NCBI GenBank assembly: GCA_037903475.1 | Contig: JBAJFG010000269.1 | Location: 372,001-436,000, forward strand | Origin: Ancylostoma caninum | Taxonomy: Eukaryota > Nematoda > Chromadorea > Rhabditida > Ancylostomatidae | Direction: 5' to 3' | DNA length: 64,000 nucleotides | In this document: in pieces, positions 48,053-61,400 of the stretch | Layout of the letters: the number at the start of each line of letters is the position of its first letter | How positions within the stretch are numbered: position 1 is the first letter of the stretch | Program-made: the position numbers and the translations under genes | Notes under the pieces: model-generated | The model's database searches: none | What the model saw: the letters and a program-made list of their open reading frames with translations, nothing else | Told to the model about the DNA's origin: nothing

Positions 48053-51000
48053 CTAAATGTGTTTTGAGAATAGAAATTTTTCGTTTTTCATAAAGTGTAA
48101 CACGAGGGGAACCATGATTGCTCTGATCTATTCGTCAAAGCTCCTAGCACTACTTTCAAATTCTTGGCGCATGTCTCGGGATAAGATCAGGGAGGCAACG
48201 GAGACATACTGGCTTCCCCTCAATTGAGTGAGCAATGTCATGTTGTAATAGGGGAATAACAATGTAAATATAGGTCATAAAAGGACTCATATGCTATAGT
48301 TTCCGAACGTATCCAAGCCACAATTGTTAGAAAACACTCGCAGATCTGTAAACCTTCCATACCAGACAAGAGCCAAGTTCAAACATCGAGATTTAACAAT
48401 TTCAATTTTCAAAACGTTAATTCACGTCCCAAATTGGGATGTATGAGATGTATTTATTACATTATTATATTTATGGGATGTATTTATTATATTAAATTTC
48501 GTGAGTCGGAATCAAAAAAAAACAGCGGAACTTTGGAATACCCGAAGCCGAAAAAGGTAAAACTTCATTGCCCTCTGATTTCCTCGAAATACGTAGTTCT
48601 CAATCGTCACAAATATGCATCATATAAGGCACAGGTTTACCCATTGTTTACCTACCCACAGCCACAGCAAGAATGTCTGGACCCTCCCGCCGCGCTGCAT
48701 CATCATCGGTTTAGCACTCTGTCTGTCTGCGCATCCGCACATTTCATTGAAATCACCGAAAAGCACTCTTTGTCGATAACATGGTGCCCCGCGACGTTTT
48801 TGTGGATATATTTCATTGGAGTTTCCTATTCGAATAGAGTTACATATGTGTATAGCCAGCCCTGTATGAAAAGCTGTGAAATTTTCCGCAACGTTCTCTC
48901 CGTACTTCTCAGGATCATAGATCGCGATCCTAGGGATAACTAGAGGTGAAGGCGAACCATGACACACAAGTTATACACTCACAGTCGTGGAATCTGTAAA
49001 ATTACACGGGATTTGTGTTACTCGCGGAATGCGAGGGATTTTCACATAACTTGTATAGAAACTAGTTATTTTAAAAGGAAGAAGAGCTATGAGATTAGAT
49101 GCATTGGTCTACTTACATATTCCCACCAACCGCCTCTGATTTTCGTCAACTGCCGGCTAATATTTCAATAAATTCGCTAATTGTCTTGACCCCGTTCACT
49201 AATTGGTGTCAAGCGCTGAAGATTTGTATAGTTTTGGCCCATGAATACGATATGGGACACCTAGGATATATTCAAAAGGCAACTACAATTTTACATGTAA
49301 AGGCGATCAGTTGGACATAAAAAGTTTCCAGAAACACGCAGTTTCTCTTCTAAAAAAAGCGTTTTCTGAAAACCGCATAGGTATTTTCAGCTCATCGAAG
49401 CATCGTAAAGAGCTATGGCGGTTCTATTTGAAATTATTCCAGATCAAGAAGAAGACAACAAAATCTTATGCACATAATTTAGTTTTCATCGACTTAGCGT
49501 TGATAAGTTTGCCGTGAAGTTGATGAAATGAGTGAAGTACTACTTTGATTTGTCATGTGGACTTTACCGAAACCGGTACGGTTCATCCTACAGGAGCATA
49601 TAATGTATATTCTTCCTAAATTGGCATACGCATTAGCCTTACCCATCAACTTACATTTTGAGTAGCCATAACTTCCGGAGGAGTCTTGTTCGTGGCCCGT
49701 TTCTGACAGTGAAAGATTTCCGAAGTCGTTCTACCCCTAAAAAAGTGAAATTTCAGATCCTATTGGGACATTCCGGATTCCAAAGCCATAACAACGAAGA
49801 AAATTTGCTTGAAAAACTGTGGACTTACCTTCGAACCCGCATGACTACAACTGTTACCGCCCTGAGTTGAACTCTCTTATCAAAAAACCTGATCAGCGTC
49901 TAGTCAATTTGTTTTGTTCGTACTACTCCACTGTCTCACACTCAGGTGGCCTGTACTAAGTTCAATCCTAAGTACAGACAGAGAAGAAACTTCCTTGATT
50001 TTCCCAAAATCAAATTAACCCTTGGTTCAAGGAGGGAGCGGGTTTACGCTAAGAAATAACCCTTACTTATCGAAAAGAGACCTGTAAAAAGCTCACCTCA
50101 GAGCGTCTCCACTGCAATAGCGTGTGGTTGTGTTTCTGGTGAGTGGTAGCCAGCACTAACAACTTCCGACCAGGTATCATAGCTGGGATAATTGCATCCG
50201 TTCTTAGACATATTATTATGTCATGACAATATGTCTCATCGAGCGTGTTTAATCCAACAAAGTGCATCCAGAAATAAACTCGCAAGTGATGGATGAATGG
50301 CGAGTTTGCCAATGACGCGAATACAAGAGGACAAGGGAGTTACGCCCTGATTCTTTTTTGGTTCTCTGGGATCTCTGAAAAGCAAATTCCTCGGAATATC
50401 AAGATTCCGGACAAGAGGTCGTCCACTTAAAATTTCACTGACTTTCCCGAGAATGAATAGAAAAAAATGAATCGAAGCGAGATCATTTAATAATAGGGCC
50501 CGTAGCGCTCATCTCCTGATAAAAATTTAATAGTTTTTCGAACCGGTGGCTTAAGAAAATGCGTTTCTCCAGGTGTTTTACAGTTGCTTTTTTGCCTTCT
50601 TTTGCTTGCTGGAATTTTTTGATTTTTACTTCCTGCAAGTGCAACAAACTCATACTTGTACCTAAAAATATGGATTTTCCACGGTTCTCTGGAAGCTAAA
50701 CTTACCTAGCGGATACCTCTTACTCTATAATAATCGTAGAAAACTGCTCAAATGCCAATACTAAAGAGTTGAGCCTAACGAAATCTTCGAAAACTTCAAT
50801 ATGAACGCATTTCACTGCATGGACCTGCTAAATGAGAGGGGATTCTGTCTTATTTTTGGAATTGAATGTTCACAGGACTGAGATGAACTAAGTATCAGCT
50901 CCAAGGAATTTGAAGCTTGTGAATAAATCGATTTTTTGAAAATTTTCTGGAACGTGGGTAACTGAATTGAAGTCAAAGTTGCCAATTCATCTATCAACCG

Positions 51001-53031
51001 CTTTCATTCCAGGTTTGGATGGAAGGACTTTCCTTCGACCGCCCCCTCTAGCTTAGAATAGGCAGACTGTTCTTTGTTTCCTTTCGATCACACATTTCTT
51101 GGTGGAGAAAAGGCTTAGAAATTGTAGGGGAGCCCAAAATCTTTACTCACTAATTTTCATTAATTCAAGCAATTATTTTTATGAATTTGTGTTTGGAACC
51201 GACTACAAAGAGCATCAATTTTTAAATTTTTGGTTGTACTAAAAGCGCAATTAAGTACGTGCGCATCCACAAGACTCTATTCCAATCGCCAGTAACGCCT
51301 TGCCGACACCCTCGATAGGCTCTATTCCTTTATTGCGGCTTTGTTTTCCACCTCACTTGCCTCTGTTTATATAATCACCCTTTCCATAATCCCTGTTTGC
51401 ATAGTCGACCACAATTCCAGTTTTTCAATGGCTTCACTTAGTCTAGGTATGACCACAAGCGCCAAGAAAACAGCTGTCTACGGTGGTAAGAGGATAACAT
51501 ATTTACAGGATAGGATCAAAGTTAGTACGAATCACTGTTGTTATCAGAAAAGAAACGAAGGGATAGCTTCGTTATAAAACCCGGAAGTGCAATACATTTG
51601 TGACAAGCCAGCATATAAGCGTTCAAATAAGATAGAGTAGTATAGAGGTGTACGGGAAGTTAAGGCAAAAGCTGACTTTTCAAGCTCTTAACTTCACCTC
51701 CAAACACTGGATCTCTCACCTTTTCCTTATTATTTCCAGTGTCAATCCTCCGTCTTTTTTGTTTTTCTCCCTATCCATTTCTTATTATCCTTTAACTCAT
51801 TTGTATTTCTGCTTCAAAAATGGCTTTCTCTACATATGTTCCCTAGATCAGCCCACATGAAGGAGCCGAGGGAGTTGATTCTAAATCAGGTTTATAAACT
51901 TCATTTAGTTGTTCGAACAAGCACATGCATCACATGCATAATCACAGTTTATTGCCTTATTAACGGCCGACGTATAATATAAACACATGACTGAAAGCAA
52001 TTTCCGGTTTAGCTAACTGGACATGCTACTCCACTACATGTACTTGTTGTTCACTCATTGATCACCAAGATAGATCAATGAAGCACAAATGATAGAGCGC
52101 TAACAATTGAAATGAAGTAGTCTTAAGAACGTACTCTAGAAGGCAGAGACCAGACCCGTGACCATTTCCCTGTTAACTCAACTAAAAGAGGCACTGTTAG
52201 CCAGACCTCTGGCCAAAAAAAGTCGAAAGCATCATGAAACAGTAACGAGCACTAATAATAAAATTGTTAATTTCATGGAAAGTTTTTGTGATAAAAAATG
52301 TAAACTTGTATTTGTCATTTGTGTTTGTCACCAAGTTTGTGCTATGGCGTACAAAAATTTCAACTTCTTGGATCAGTTTCCTCTTTAACGAAATGGACTG
52401 TGACGTATTTCCCGAGTTTTTCGTTGAATCGTAATCCTTAACTTGGTGGAAAAGTGGCCGTTTTGCGTTGTGATGTTAGCGCGTTACGATAATAACGCAT
52501 AGTCCTTATGTGCAAGAAATTTCACGGTTTAATGCCCTTGCATGACACCTGAGAAGCAAATTCAATACTTGTGGAAAAAACTCAAGAACACTCAAAAAAC
52601 TGACACTTGGAAGAACTGGCGCTGAAACCATGTATCACCCTCTAAATATAGTGTTTACTATAACATGTGTGAAAGGATTCGGCTACAAGTAATTAAATCG
52701 TGAGCAATTCAATTTAGAAATATGAAAAACTCTAAATGAAATGCAGCATTGCAATTCACTACATTTCCCTTTCAATGACTCAACATTTATTTGAAAAACA
52801 GTAACATACACATTCATGCAAAGGCAAACAATGAGGTAAAAACATACATCAATCAGAAGGGAGGCAAATTAAGAATGGCTACTGTAGACATTAACATATA
52901 GAACTTTCTTATACCCTCTAAAAATAGTACTGCTTTTAAAACAACACTAAATGGCAAGCAAAAATGTATGCAACTAAACATTCACCAAATACATATAAAT
53001 GACAGTAATGAGAGTGGACCCGAATACTCCC
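48053..53031. other. Intergenic or upstream of cat-2, no further gene recognised
   Basis: Should contain the first cat-2 exon and promoter, which I could not pin down. Otherwise AT-rich, with short uninformative open frames. Confidence 0.4.
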
Positions 53032-54089
53032 TTACGAACACCTTCTGAAGCTCGGTGGCGAAGATTCATACCGTGGGAAAAGTATGTTGAAGAGTAATCT
53101 GGAGCCGACTTCTCCCAGTACTACCGAGATGCAGAGCCACACATTAAATGTCATAAAGGTGAGCATGAGAAAATAGGAGAAGATAAGCTGGATGAGGTGA
53201 AGGAAAGCATCGACAAGTACGGAGCAGGAAAATCTTGGAGCCAGTCTGAAATGGAGAGAATTTCGTAGATTTTTTCCTCTTATTCTTCCTTTCACATTTT
53301 CTATGTATATATTTCACGGATTGGGACGTTTTCTACTGACTTTTACTGATGTTTATGAAATTTACTGCTTAGTAAGACTGTCAGGATTATAAAATTCCAC
53401 GTGCTAACTGACAATGAGTCGCAGGAGAAGTTTTAAAATTAAATGTTGAGGTGCATTCGGCAATAAAAACCGTGCAACGCATTCACTTGCTTGACTATTT
53501 TTCTATTCAACTATTCTTTAAAAACTCAGAAAAAAAAACGAAAAACCTGTGCCTCATTTTTTGAGGAAAGGTGGATTTCCGTTTAATGTGTCGTTTCCAG
53601 GAACAGAATTACAAATTCGAATGTTCGGGAAGCGAAAGCTCAACATTTTTCTCCGCAATTCTTCCAGATATCATTTTTCCTAATAAGTAACTTGTTCCTC
53701 ATTGTATTATTCCTTGAATATTCTTCTAAAAACCTGCACTACCCCAAAAAATGCTCTACCATGTACCTACCTCAAGCGCTTCTCGTGCACGGGTATCCGC
53801 TGTGTGTCATTGTATGTCCTCAAAAATCGAACTAGTTCAACCAAAAAGCACATAACGACTATTGCCGCGCATGATATGAGCAGTCCTGCAATGTTTCTGG
53901 AATTTTTTCAGGAAATCCTTGTCGGCATCCAGGTGTCAGATGCTTGCCTGACATGTCTTCAGGCCTCCAGAAGCTGAACAGAATGGTTTCTGCATGTCCC
54001 ATGTGGAACATCATCCGGCCCATAGCATCGTCTCCTCCGCTTCCTGAGGCCTGCAGGTTTGGAGACGTGGATCCCTGGCTCATGTCCAT
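53032..54089 (-). CDS. Ctr-family (SLC31) copper transporter
   Basis: High-affinity Cu(I) uptake channel subunit; family members trimerise in the plasma or endosomal membrane. Three - strand exons, 54089-53953, 53896-53771 and 53245-53032, give 477 nt (158 residues). The N-terminus is Met/His-rich (MDMSQG ... MGRMMFHMGHAETILFSFW), as in Ctr copper-binding ectodomains. Three membrane segments follow: TM1 about 47-68, TM2 about 99-121 with the selectivity-filter motif M-x3-M at 115-119 (MLTFM), and TM3 about 123-145 with a G-x2-G where G-x3-G is usual. The C-terminus ends RRCS in place of a clear HCH motif. The first donor (AT, then GTCAGG) is weak, but the 56-nt intron restores phase; a GC donor 5 bases further on is the alternative and breaks the frame. 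Start chosen because an acceptor-like CAG lies six bases upstream. Confidence 0.85.
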
Positions 54090-54101
54090 TTGGTTCTGTA
54101 A
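54090..54101 (-). promoter_or_regulatory. Probable spliced-leader acceptor of the copper transporter
   Basis: Reading the - strand, CATTACAG is followed by AACCAA and the ATG at 54089. A splice acceptor six bases upstream of a start codon, with no evident upstream coding exon, is the usual nematode SL trans-splice arrangement. Confidence 0.5.
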
Positions 54102-57100
54102 TGGTTCACTTTATTCAGTGAGGTAAGGAAAGAAAAAGCGAAGTTGCTAAAATTGGCGTGAGAGCGTGGAATAGACACGCGGTAGTAATTCAGTTTCACG
54201 ACAGAACAGCGAGACTAAAAACAGACAGCTGATGGCGGCGTGGTTTCCATGAAAACCATGCGTAATACTGGCCGCTTGTTATGAGTTCCAATCCCTCGTT
54301 CTGGGAAAAACAATCACAAATTAGCACTGTTCTTAACGGTCGAAATAACATGGTAGCAAACAGTTGTAATTAACAGCAGCGAAGCCATTGTTATGGGAAG
54401 TACGCATTGATGAACAGTGTTTTCTCATGATACCTGGAAGCACCATTTGCTCTTCAGCAACAACTTCCTCTAGAGAGGGATCTTTTCGAAGCAGGAAATT
54501 TCTGCAGAAATACTCACAAAACTGGTTACCAACAATAGATCACGACCACGTGCAGGGCTAGCGAAACGTAATTCCTATGATTAGTAATTATGTGGGTAGT
54601 GCTATCATTGGAAAGGATCGTTGCACAACAAACCAAGGCTACAAATAGATAAATGGCAGAATTAACAAGCGCCAGCGAGAAAAAGCAATGAAAATGGAAA
54701 TGAGCACAATGGAACCATAAAATCCATGCTTTGGGCGAGAATTTCGAGTGACCACTACTTTGCTACACTGTGAAGATGTTCCAGACAATTTTTCCCTGCG
54801 ACTCGCAGAGCTACATCGCTCACAAACCACCTGGCCTAGGATTCATGGAACTTTATGAACGCAAGCGGCTATCCTGTAGACTACATATGTGATGTTAGGA
54901 GAGGCATGACGTGGAAATTTGTTTGTTTACTTAGTTTTGCTTGAATATGCGCCCGTAATCCTAGCCCTGAATCGTTCGGAATCGTAGCCCCTCGCAAACT
55001 TATCAAATGGCCTAATTTGAGGCTTGGGAAAGCCGAGGACCAAACACCAAATCTCTGTAGACACAACGAATCCAGCGTGTTTTGAAGCAGTCCAGCATAA
55101 GACTAGCGATCATGCTGAACAGGTAAGGCCGGCCGAGGCTGAGAGCATTTCCACCTGCATTCTATGTAGAATGTGTTCTATGTCAAAACGAGCATTAAAG
55201 AAAACTAAATCTGTCCGGACTCAGATCTGAAGGCGGCTCTACGGCCTGACTCGGGTTCCATAAACTCTATAAAAGGGAAAACATTAAGTATGTTATAAAT
55301 CGGCTTTTACAAGAAATCTGGCACGCCAATCTCATGATACCACGAAAAATTCCCTTGTTGCAAAGAAATAATGTAATAAGCTGAGAAACTGCATCAGTGA
55401 GCTCAAGATTTATTCCCTGAAACAGACAAAATCAATGTTTTCGCTTCCAAAGTGTTGAAACTGCTCATGAATTTCATGGATCTACATATCATTATTAGGC
55501 CTCAATGCCCAAGAGTTCCCAAGATGGATAGAAATGGGAATAAAATATTAACAAATAACATCAAATGACAATGTAGATCGTAGTAAACAAGAGAATATTG
55601 AAATTGCCATGTGACAAGGGATTGTAAACACAGACGTACCTCGCCACTCGCTGGAGTAGAAAGAAAGGGTGCATGGAAAGTAGAACGGAACTTAGAAGTA
55701 ATCGGTCACACCCAAAACAGAGAAGTGTGAAAAATCGATTTTCAGGAACTTTACACGGAACACATGAATCCCATAGTTGTCTTTCATTCTCAAAAGCCGC
55801 ATTGATAAAAAAAAACATTCGAGAATAAGCGCACGAAGAACATTGTGTCTAAAAAATTCTCTATGAATCAAATGTACATGTACGAACCATTTCCGGAATT
55901 TTTCCATGCATGAAGGAAGCTACTGCACACTCTTGTGGTGACAAACAAAAACGTCATTCAAGGTCTGTTTGAATCAACTTTTCATTTTCTTTTTCGTTTT
56001 CATTTTCATACATCTAAAAACGTGCTAACAACAAAGAAAAAAAAAGAGATCATAAAAAGCAACTAGGACCACAACAAAGCAAATGGATGCACGAACTGGG
56101 CACTGAGTGCCGGATTCCCCTAGCTAGCCCGTTCAACGAATGCTCTAATAAGTGCGCTTTTTAAGCCCGAATGTCTTATGATTCGATAACTTGAAAAGAA
56201 GATACATTAATCACGAGACGTAATAAATTACCGTTATCAAAGACGTAGTTAATCGTGCCGAAGTTCGCTGGTGAACTGGTTCCTAACTTCTTTCTCTTCC
56301 GAAAGGCATGCCTTGGTCTCATGTCTTGACTTTTATCCAGCACTCGGTATAAAGAATGCCTTAGAGACGAATCCAAATGAGTGTTGAGAATGCTCCCACT
56401 ACCCGGATCAGTGAGCGATCTCCGAGGGCCATCTTGGCAGCGCTTAGCTCAGTTAGCGCATGGCAAAATGATTAAAGGTAGCATCCACGATATTCATTTT
56501 GTCTGAAATTTTAAATATTCTGAAGCCCCGTCAATGGTCCCAGTAATTCTACGCAGGTTGAATCGCGAGGGGCATCTGTATCCGCAAGATGTAATGAGCC
56601 AGAGAGACAGACAAAGTATCCCGCAAAGTCTCCAGAGTCTCCAGATGCGTTTTGGCGTGACACGGACCAGCTGTTTTTGCCTCTGATTACTTTTTTTCAG
56701 TGAAAATGTGTTTTTGGTACGTTACTCTATCAGTCTCATACTGTATTAGCCTATTCATCCTCAGTTATTAGCCCTTTTGAATACAGTTCTTTCTTCCCAA
56801 GGGTTCCTCACCATTATTTCACCTCACATCATCCAATTTTTCCTCTTGTTGCGAATATTGCGCAGTTGCATCATCTCCTTTTTGTCATTCATTCCATGGT
56901 TTTATTTATTTCTCCCTAGAAACGTCTATGTATATAGCACACACACTCCCAATTTCGAATTTCTGTTCCTTCTCACTCTACAAGGCTCGAACTCATACAA
57001 ATTTCTTTTAAGAAAATACGTGATTGAAATGGCAGCATTATCAACTTTTTTGTACCTCATCCGCCCAACTCGAACAAACTGGTCCAACGCAGTGAACTAA

Positions 57101-58462
57101 GGCAGTGAATCGGAAGTATTCAAATGTAGTTTTTTTCATATTCAAATGTAGTTTTTTTCATAAGTTCTGACAAAATTGACTAACGTAACTGTGATCGCCC
57201 TGGTTGAAACCCCAAGGTTACGCTAAAATTTCGATGACGGAAATTTCCGTGGGTGCTGCCTTTGAGGAATGTGAGTATGTAGGTGTTAAAAAGAGGTTTA
57301 GTCCCTTGCTGGGTTCCAGTACAGTGAATCCGTACCAAAACGGGAAGGTAGCAAAAGAAATATCCTATTAGTCGGTGATATATTTCTTACTCTATGACAT
57401 TTTGCCAGTTCACTCAGAACAAAGATAAATTCTTAAGTGTTTCGTGACACATCGACCAAATGTTTAAAAAAATGTCCTTCGCCTCAATCCGTAACTTTTT
57501 GAGAAGAGGTAGAGCATCATATAGAAGAAAAAGAATGGAACGGTGTACGCGAGCCTGCTCAACGAAGTGTTTTGGGTGTGTGTTAGTAAGAGTCGCTGCA
57601 TGATGTTTGGAAAAAATCTTCCAGGATGCTCCCTTACTATAATATGTAGCTCGCATTTCTACGAAATGAATCTTGCCATTGTCATCGAACCAGTGAATAA
57701 AATATTGCTCATTGCAGTTGCAACGTAAATTTCAACTCATTTCTTCAAAAAGGAAGTCGCAGTATGAAGGCGACCGCAAGCCCACCAAACGCATGAAAAT
57801 TTAAGAAAGGAGTTGAACCTTGAATAAAGATATATCGGCATATGGAATATAAATGCATATCGAAATTCCTCTTATTTTTTGTGGAAAAAAATCTACGCGT
57901 AGTTCAGTTATATTTTAGCACCCATCAACAAGGAGATCAGAGCTCGATGGTGCTGGACAGTGAGCGTCACGCGAGCACGCAACGCGAACGCACGCGCTCA
58001 AATTGCTGTCCTAGCAGCAAACCTAGGATTTTGAATAGTTTCTCTTCCACACAATCCCTGCTTTGTTTTCCAGGTGTTTTATCACCTTCCTAGTATGTAG
58101 CTGTTTTTCTCTCGTGTGTTCCTGTTATAAAGTTTTTTTCTCCATAGCTGCTTTTGTTCTCTGTTCTCACATGAACATGGGAATTTCAATACCAGCTCTG
58201 TGACTATTCCTTTCAAGTTTTCGATGTGGATCCTTTCCATTCAATAATCCTCGGGTTGGAAGTGTTAAATTCTTTGAAATCATGTCTCAATATGTAATAA
58301 CGATCACTTCTTCGCCCGTAAATCCACCTCTCTTTTCACAATGCAATTTGGAATCGAATAATGGGATTTATGCTTTCCATCCGTGCATTTCTCCCCGGTG
58401 GAGAAATAAGTCTCAAAGATCTTCATTCAGTAGCATGTATACTTCCAGGACTGACAGGTTAC
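54102..58462. other. Intergenic, no gene recognised
   Basis: No conserved coding exon seen, although the C-terminal exon(s) of the GT31 gene must lie in the proximal part. At 57237-57262 there is a solitary terminus like that of MITE P1 (GGGTGCTGCCTTTGA). Confidence 0.4.
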
Positions 58463-61400
58463 GTCCACGCAAGTGAAACAGCCATGAACCATCAAAACAG
58501 CTAACATTCGTTCGAGTCCTGAAGAATTTGTCGTGGCCCATGTCGATCAGTCTAGCACTTCTTCCACGGTTCAGAATGCCAGTGATGAAAACGTCTTCTA
58601 GCTGAAAATGTATATTTAAACGTAGAATAACAAAGCAAAATGTAATATCTAACAGAAAAGTCAGTAGATTTTCGCAAAATTCTGAGGGGAAGGGCTCTAC
58701 CACTGACGGATCCAAGGACTCATAAGGAAAACATTGTCGCCAAGTGTGAGGCATAGGTTTGCATGATTCTGGATAGGTTCACTGGGCGAGTCTACTCATT
58801 TTTGTTTGCATTCAATGTGAAGTTCACGAACGAAGCGAGCGTCAGCAGAAGTCTGGAAGTCCTGCGTCAGACGGACGGCCAGATTGGTGAGGGATAAAGT
58901 AGTCGGCGTTAATTAATCCCGTTTATGGAATATGCCACATGCATTCGACTTCCTCTGAGCGTTCCAGAAACACTGAATGCCTATGTGCTCTATACACTGA
59001 CTTGCAGGGGGCATCTGATGTACCAAGTGAAAGCTTTCGAGACTCTTCTGGTAACCATTCACCGATCGCTGAGGGATGTATGACTTGGTTGGGCAGGGGC
59101 AGAGCGGCTCATTTCACGGCTCTTACCACTGAGCCACGTGCTTCCTTGGGTAAATTAGGGAAATAAAAAGTATTTGGAAAAGCAGTAATATAGATGTATC
59201 AGGTAAAACGGCAACGCCCACTTGATTGAGGCAGATTTCAGAGAATCAGCAGTGAGTAGCGGGAAATGTGAACCATAACGCTACTGGGACCGCTTACTAC
59301 GGAAGCGCGCAATTGTTTGGTGGAAACAAAAGGAAAAGTTGTATTGGTTGTGGGTTGACTGCTGGAAAAGTGCTTCCTTATCGAGTTCCAAAGGAGTTTT
59401 TGGGCTAGCGGATCCGCTAGGAATAAAGAAAATAAAGCTATCACTCAAAAAGCCATTTCCAAATTCTTTTCTAAAGACTTCTGAGACGAACTTACCCAAA
59501 AGAATTTGTATAAATGCGTCTGCTGAAGCACATAGTTTATAGCAGATAGAGTAGCAATATAGCTCCATCCAAGACAATATGGTGGATATTCGTGGCCAGC
59601 GTATTCATGCGTTGATACGTACCTTTAGATTACATTTACTTTGATGGTTATCTATATATACTATAATCTGAGAAACAAATAAAATCGAATCAGCCCTGGA
59701 GTCTCAACGCTGCTAAAATACAAAATTGCTTAAGAAATGATTGAATTTGCACAAAACCAACCACTTGTCCTCCACAGAACGTGATGGACTCGAAGCTTCG
59801 ATTCTGAATTGAAGGATTTGCTGTCTCTGAGGGTTAAAGTGCTAAAGCTTCGTTTATAACGTCTTCCTAAGCAAAGCTCAAATGCACTAGCTTTGGCAAA
59901 CATTAAAGGAGCTCGCTAGGATTGGATCGTTCATTTGAATATCTCCGATCACATAATTGTTCGCAGCCATACCCTACTAGCAGCTTGTTAGACCGCACAA
60001 TGGGGCTCACTCGCGAATCTGCTCGGAATTTAGTTCAATTTAGTGTAATAGTTTATTTTCAGTCGATTACTGTGTGATAGAACGGTAGCAGATGCAACAT
60101 AAAATGATCGACCATGAGTACAGCTGTTGTTTGGCCGGAAAACCCATCGCATTGTCCCCTTTGTTTCAAAGAAAAAAAACCAGCGAGCCGACGGGCAAAG
60201 GCTAACAATTCTGCAAAAGGTGGAGAACACTGGTAGGAACAATTGCTAGTGCTCTAGCTTTCTCGAATTTTATGAGTCGTAATAATGATAATTAACCCAG
60301 TGTTTCCAAATACTCTCAAGTTCCGGCTCCTTTCTCTGCTCCGGAATTTTTATGAGAATTCCAATATAGATTTTTTGTGATCGCGATGGTTTATAAGTAT
60401 TATTACATTACTACCTAAGAGAGACGCTGAAATCGTTAAGAAATAATGACCGCTCAAACTGAACCATGCAGAAAGAAGCGCGGCACACCACTGCGAAATC
60501 CATTAAAGACACTCCAAACTAAAAAAAAGTAGGGATGCCAACGCTATTCATTGTTAATCGATACGACTACTGTTGAAACTTATGTGGATGTAGACAAGTT
60601 CGAGTATCTGACTATATACTGCTTGAAGCTTGACTATATACTGTATTCATATTTTCGACTTGTATATGAGAGCTATTAGCAAACAATACCGGTAGCAATG
60701 AAAAGCTGCTTTCGTGCTATCTACAACTGTTTTGATGTAGCCAGTTACATTTCGAATTCTCCAGCCTACATCACCATCAATTTTAAGAACGACAACCTCC
60801 TTTTGAAAGGCCAACGAGAGATATCGTAAGGAAGATAGCATCTGAAAGAAAGAATAAATGACGAGGGACCACTTTTTAGCAGAGTGATGAGAGGAAATTA
60901 CAAGATTTCAACATCAGAGAAAGACATCAAAGAGCACCGCACCTTAAGCGTTAGATTTCTATACGAGTCGACGAAGTCTGCTTGAAGAATGTCTCCATAA
61001 CTGTTTGCTTCAATCTGGAGCTGTCGCTGAACATCAGCGCTAGCTCTGACACCAACCGGGAATATGACACCATACCCGAACTAAACTTGTACTTGCTAGT
61101 AAGAATTCAAGTATGTGCAGAGCTCAGCGTACCTTTTTCTGATTCTCAAGGTTCGCATAGGTTTGCCGCCAAAAGCTTCTAATCCTGAAGTCATCGATTT
61201 GTGATAGTACAATAATCACTATGCTCAGGTGAGTAACGTACTGCTGAGTCGGAACGATCAGGTACCGCACCGGTCTGAGTGTCTCAAAATGCAGAAAATT
61301 CAAAATTTAATTTTTTTCAGGGGGAAAAATGAGAGACCAGCCGAACACTGACAACGATACTAGGATGGTGTGGCGTTTTACAGTGGGACAAAGCTTGTCT

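Noticed and set aside
56437..56570. tRNA-like A-box (TTAGCTCAGTTAGCG) with a B-box-like GGTTGAATC downstream
   Set aside because: The boxes are over 100 bp apart, no cloverleaf can be drawn, and there are no acceptor-stem partners.
59281..59577. Open frame as a missing GT31 exon
   Set aside because: It does not contain the expected motif; only a tiny candidate exon near 59482-59505 fits the incoming phase, and that is too short to trust.
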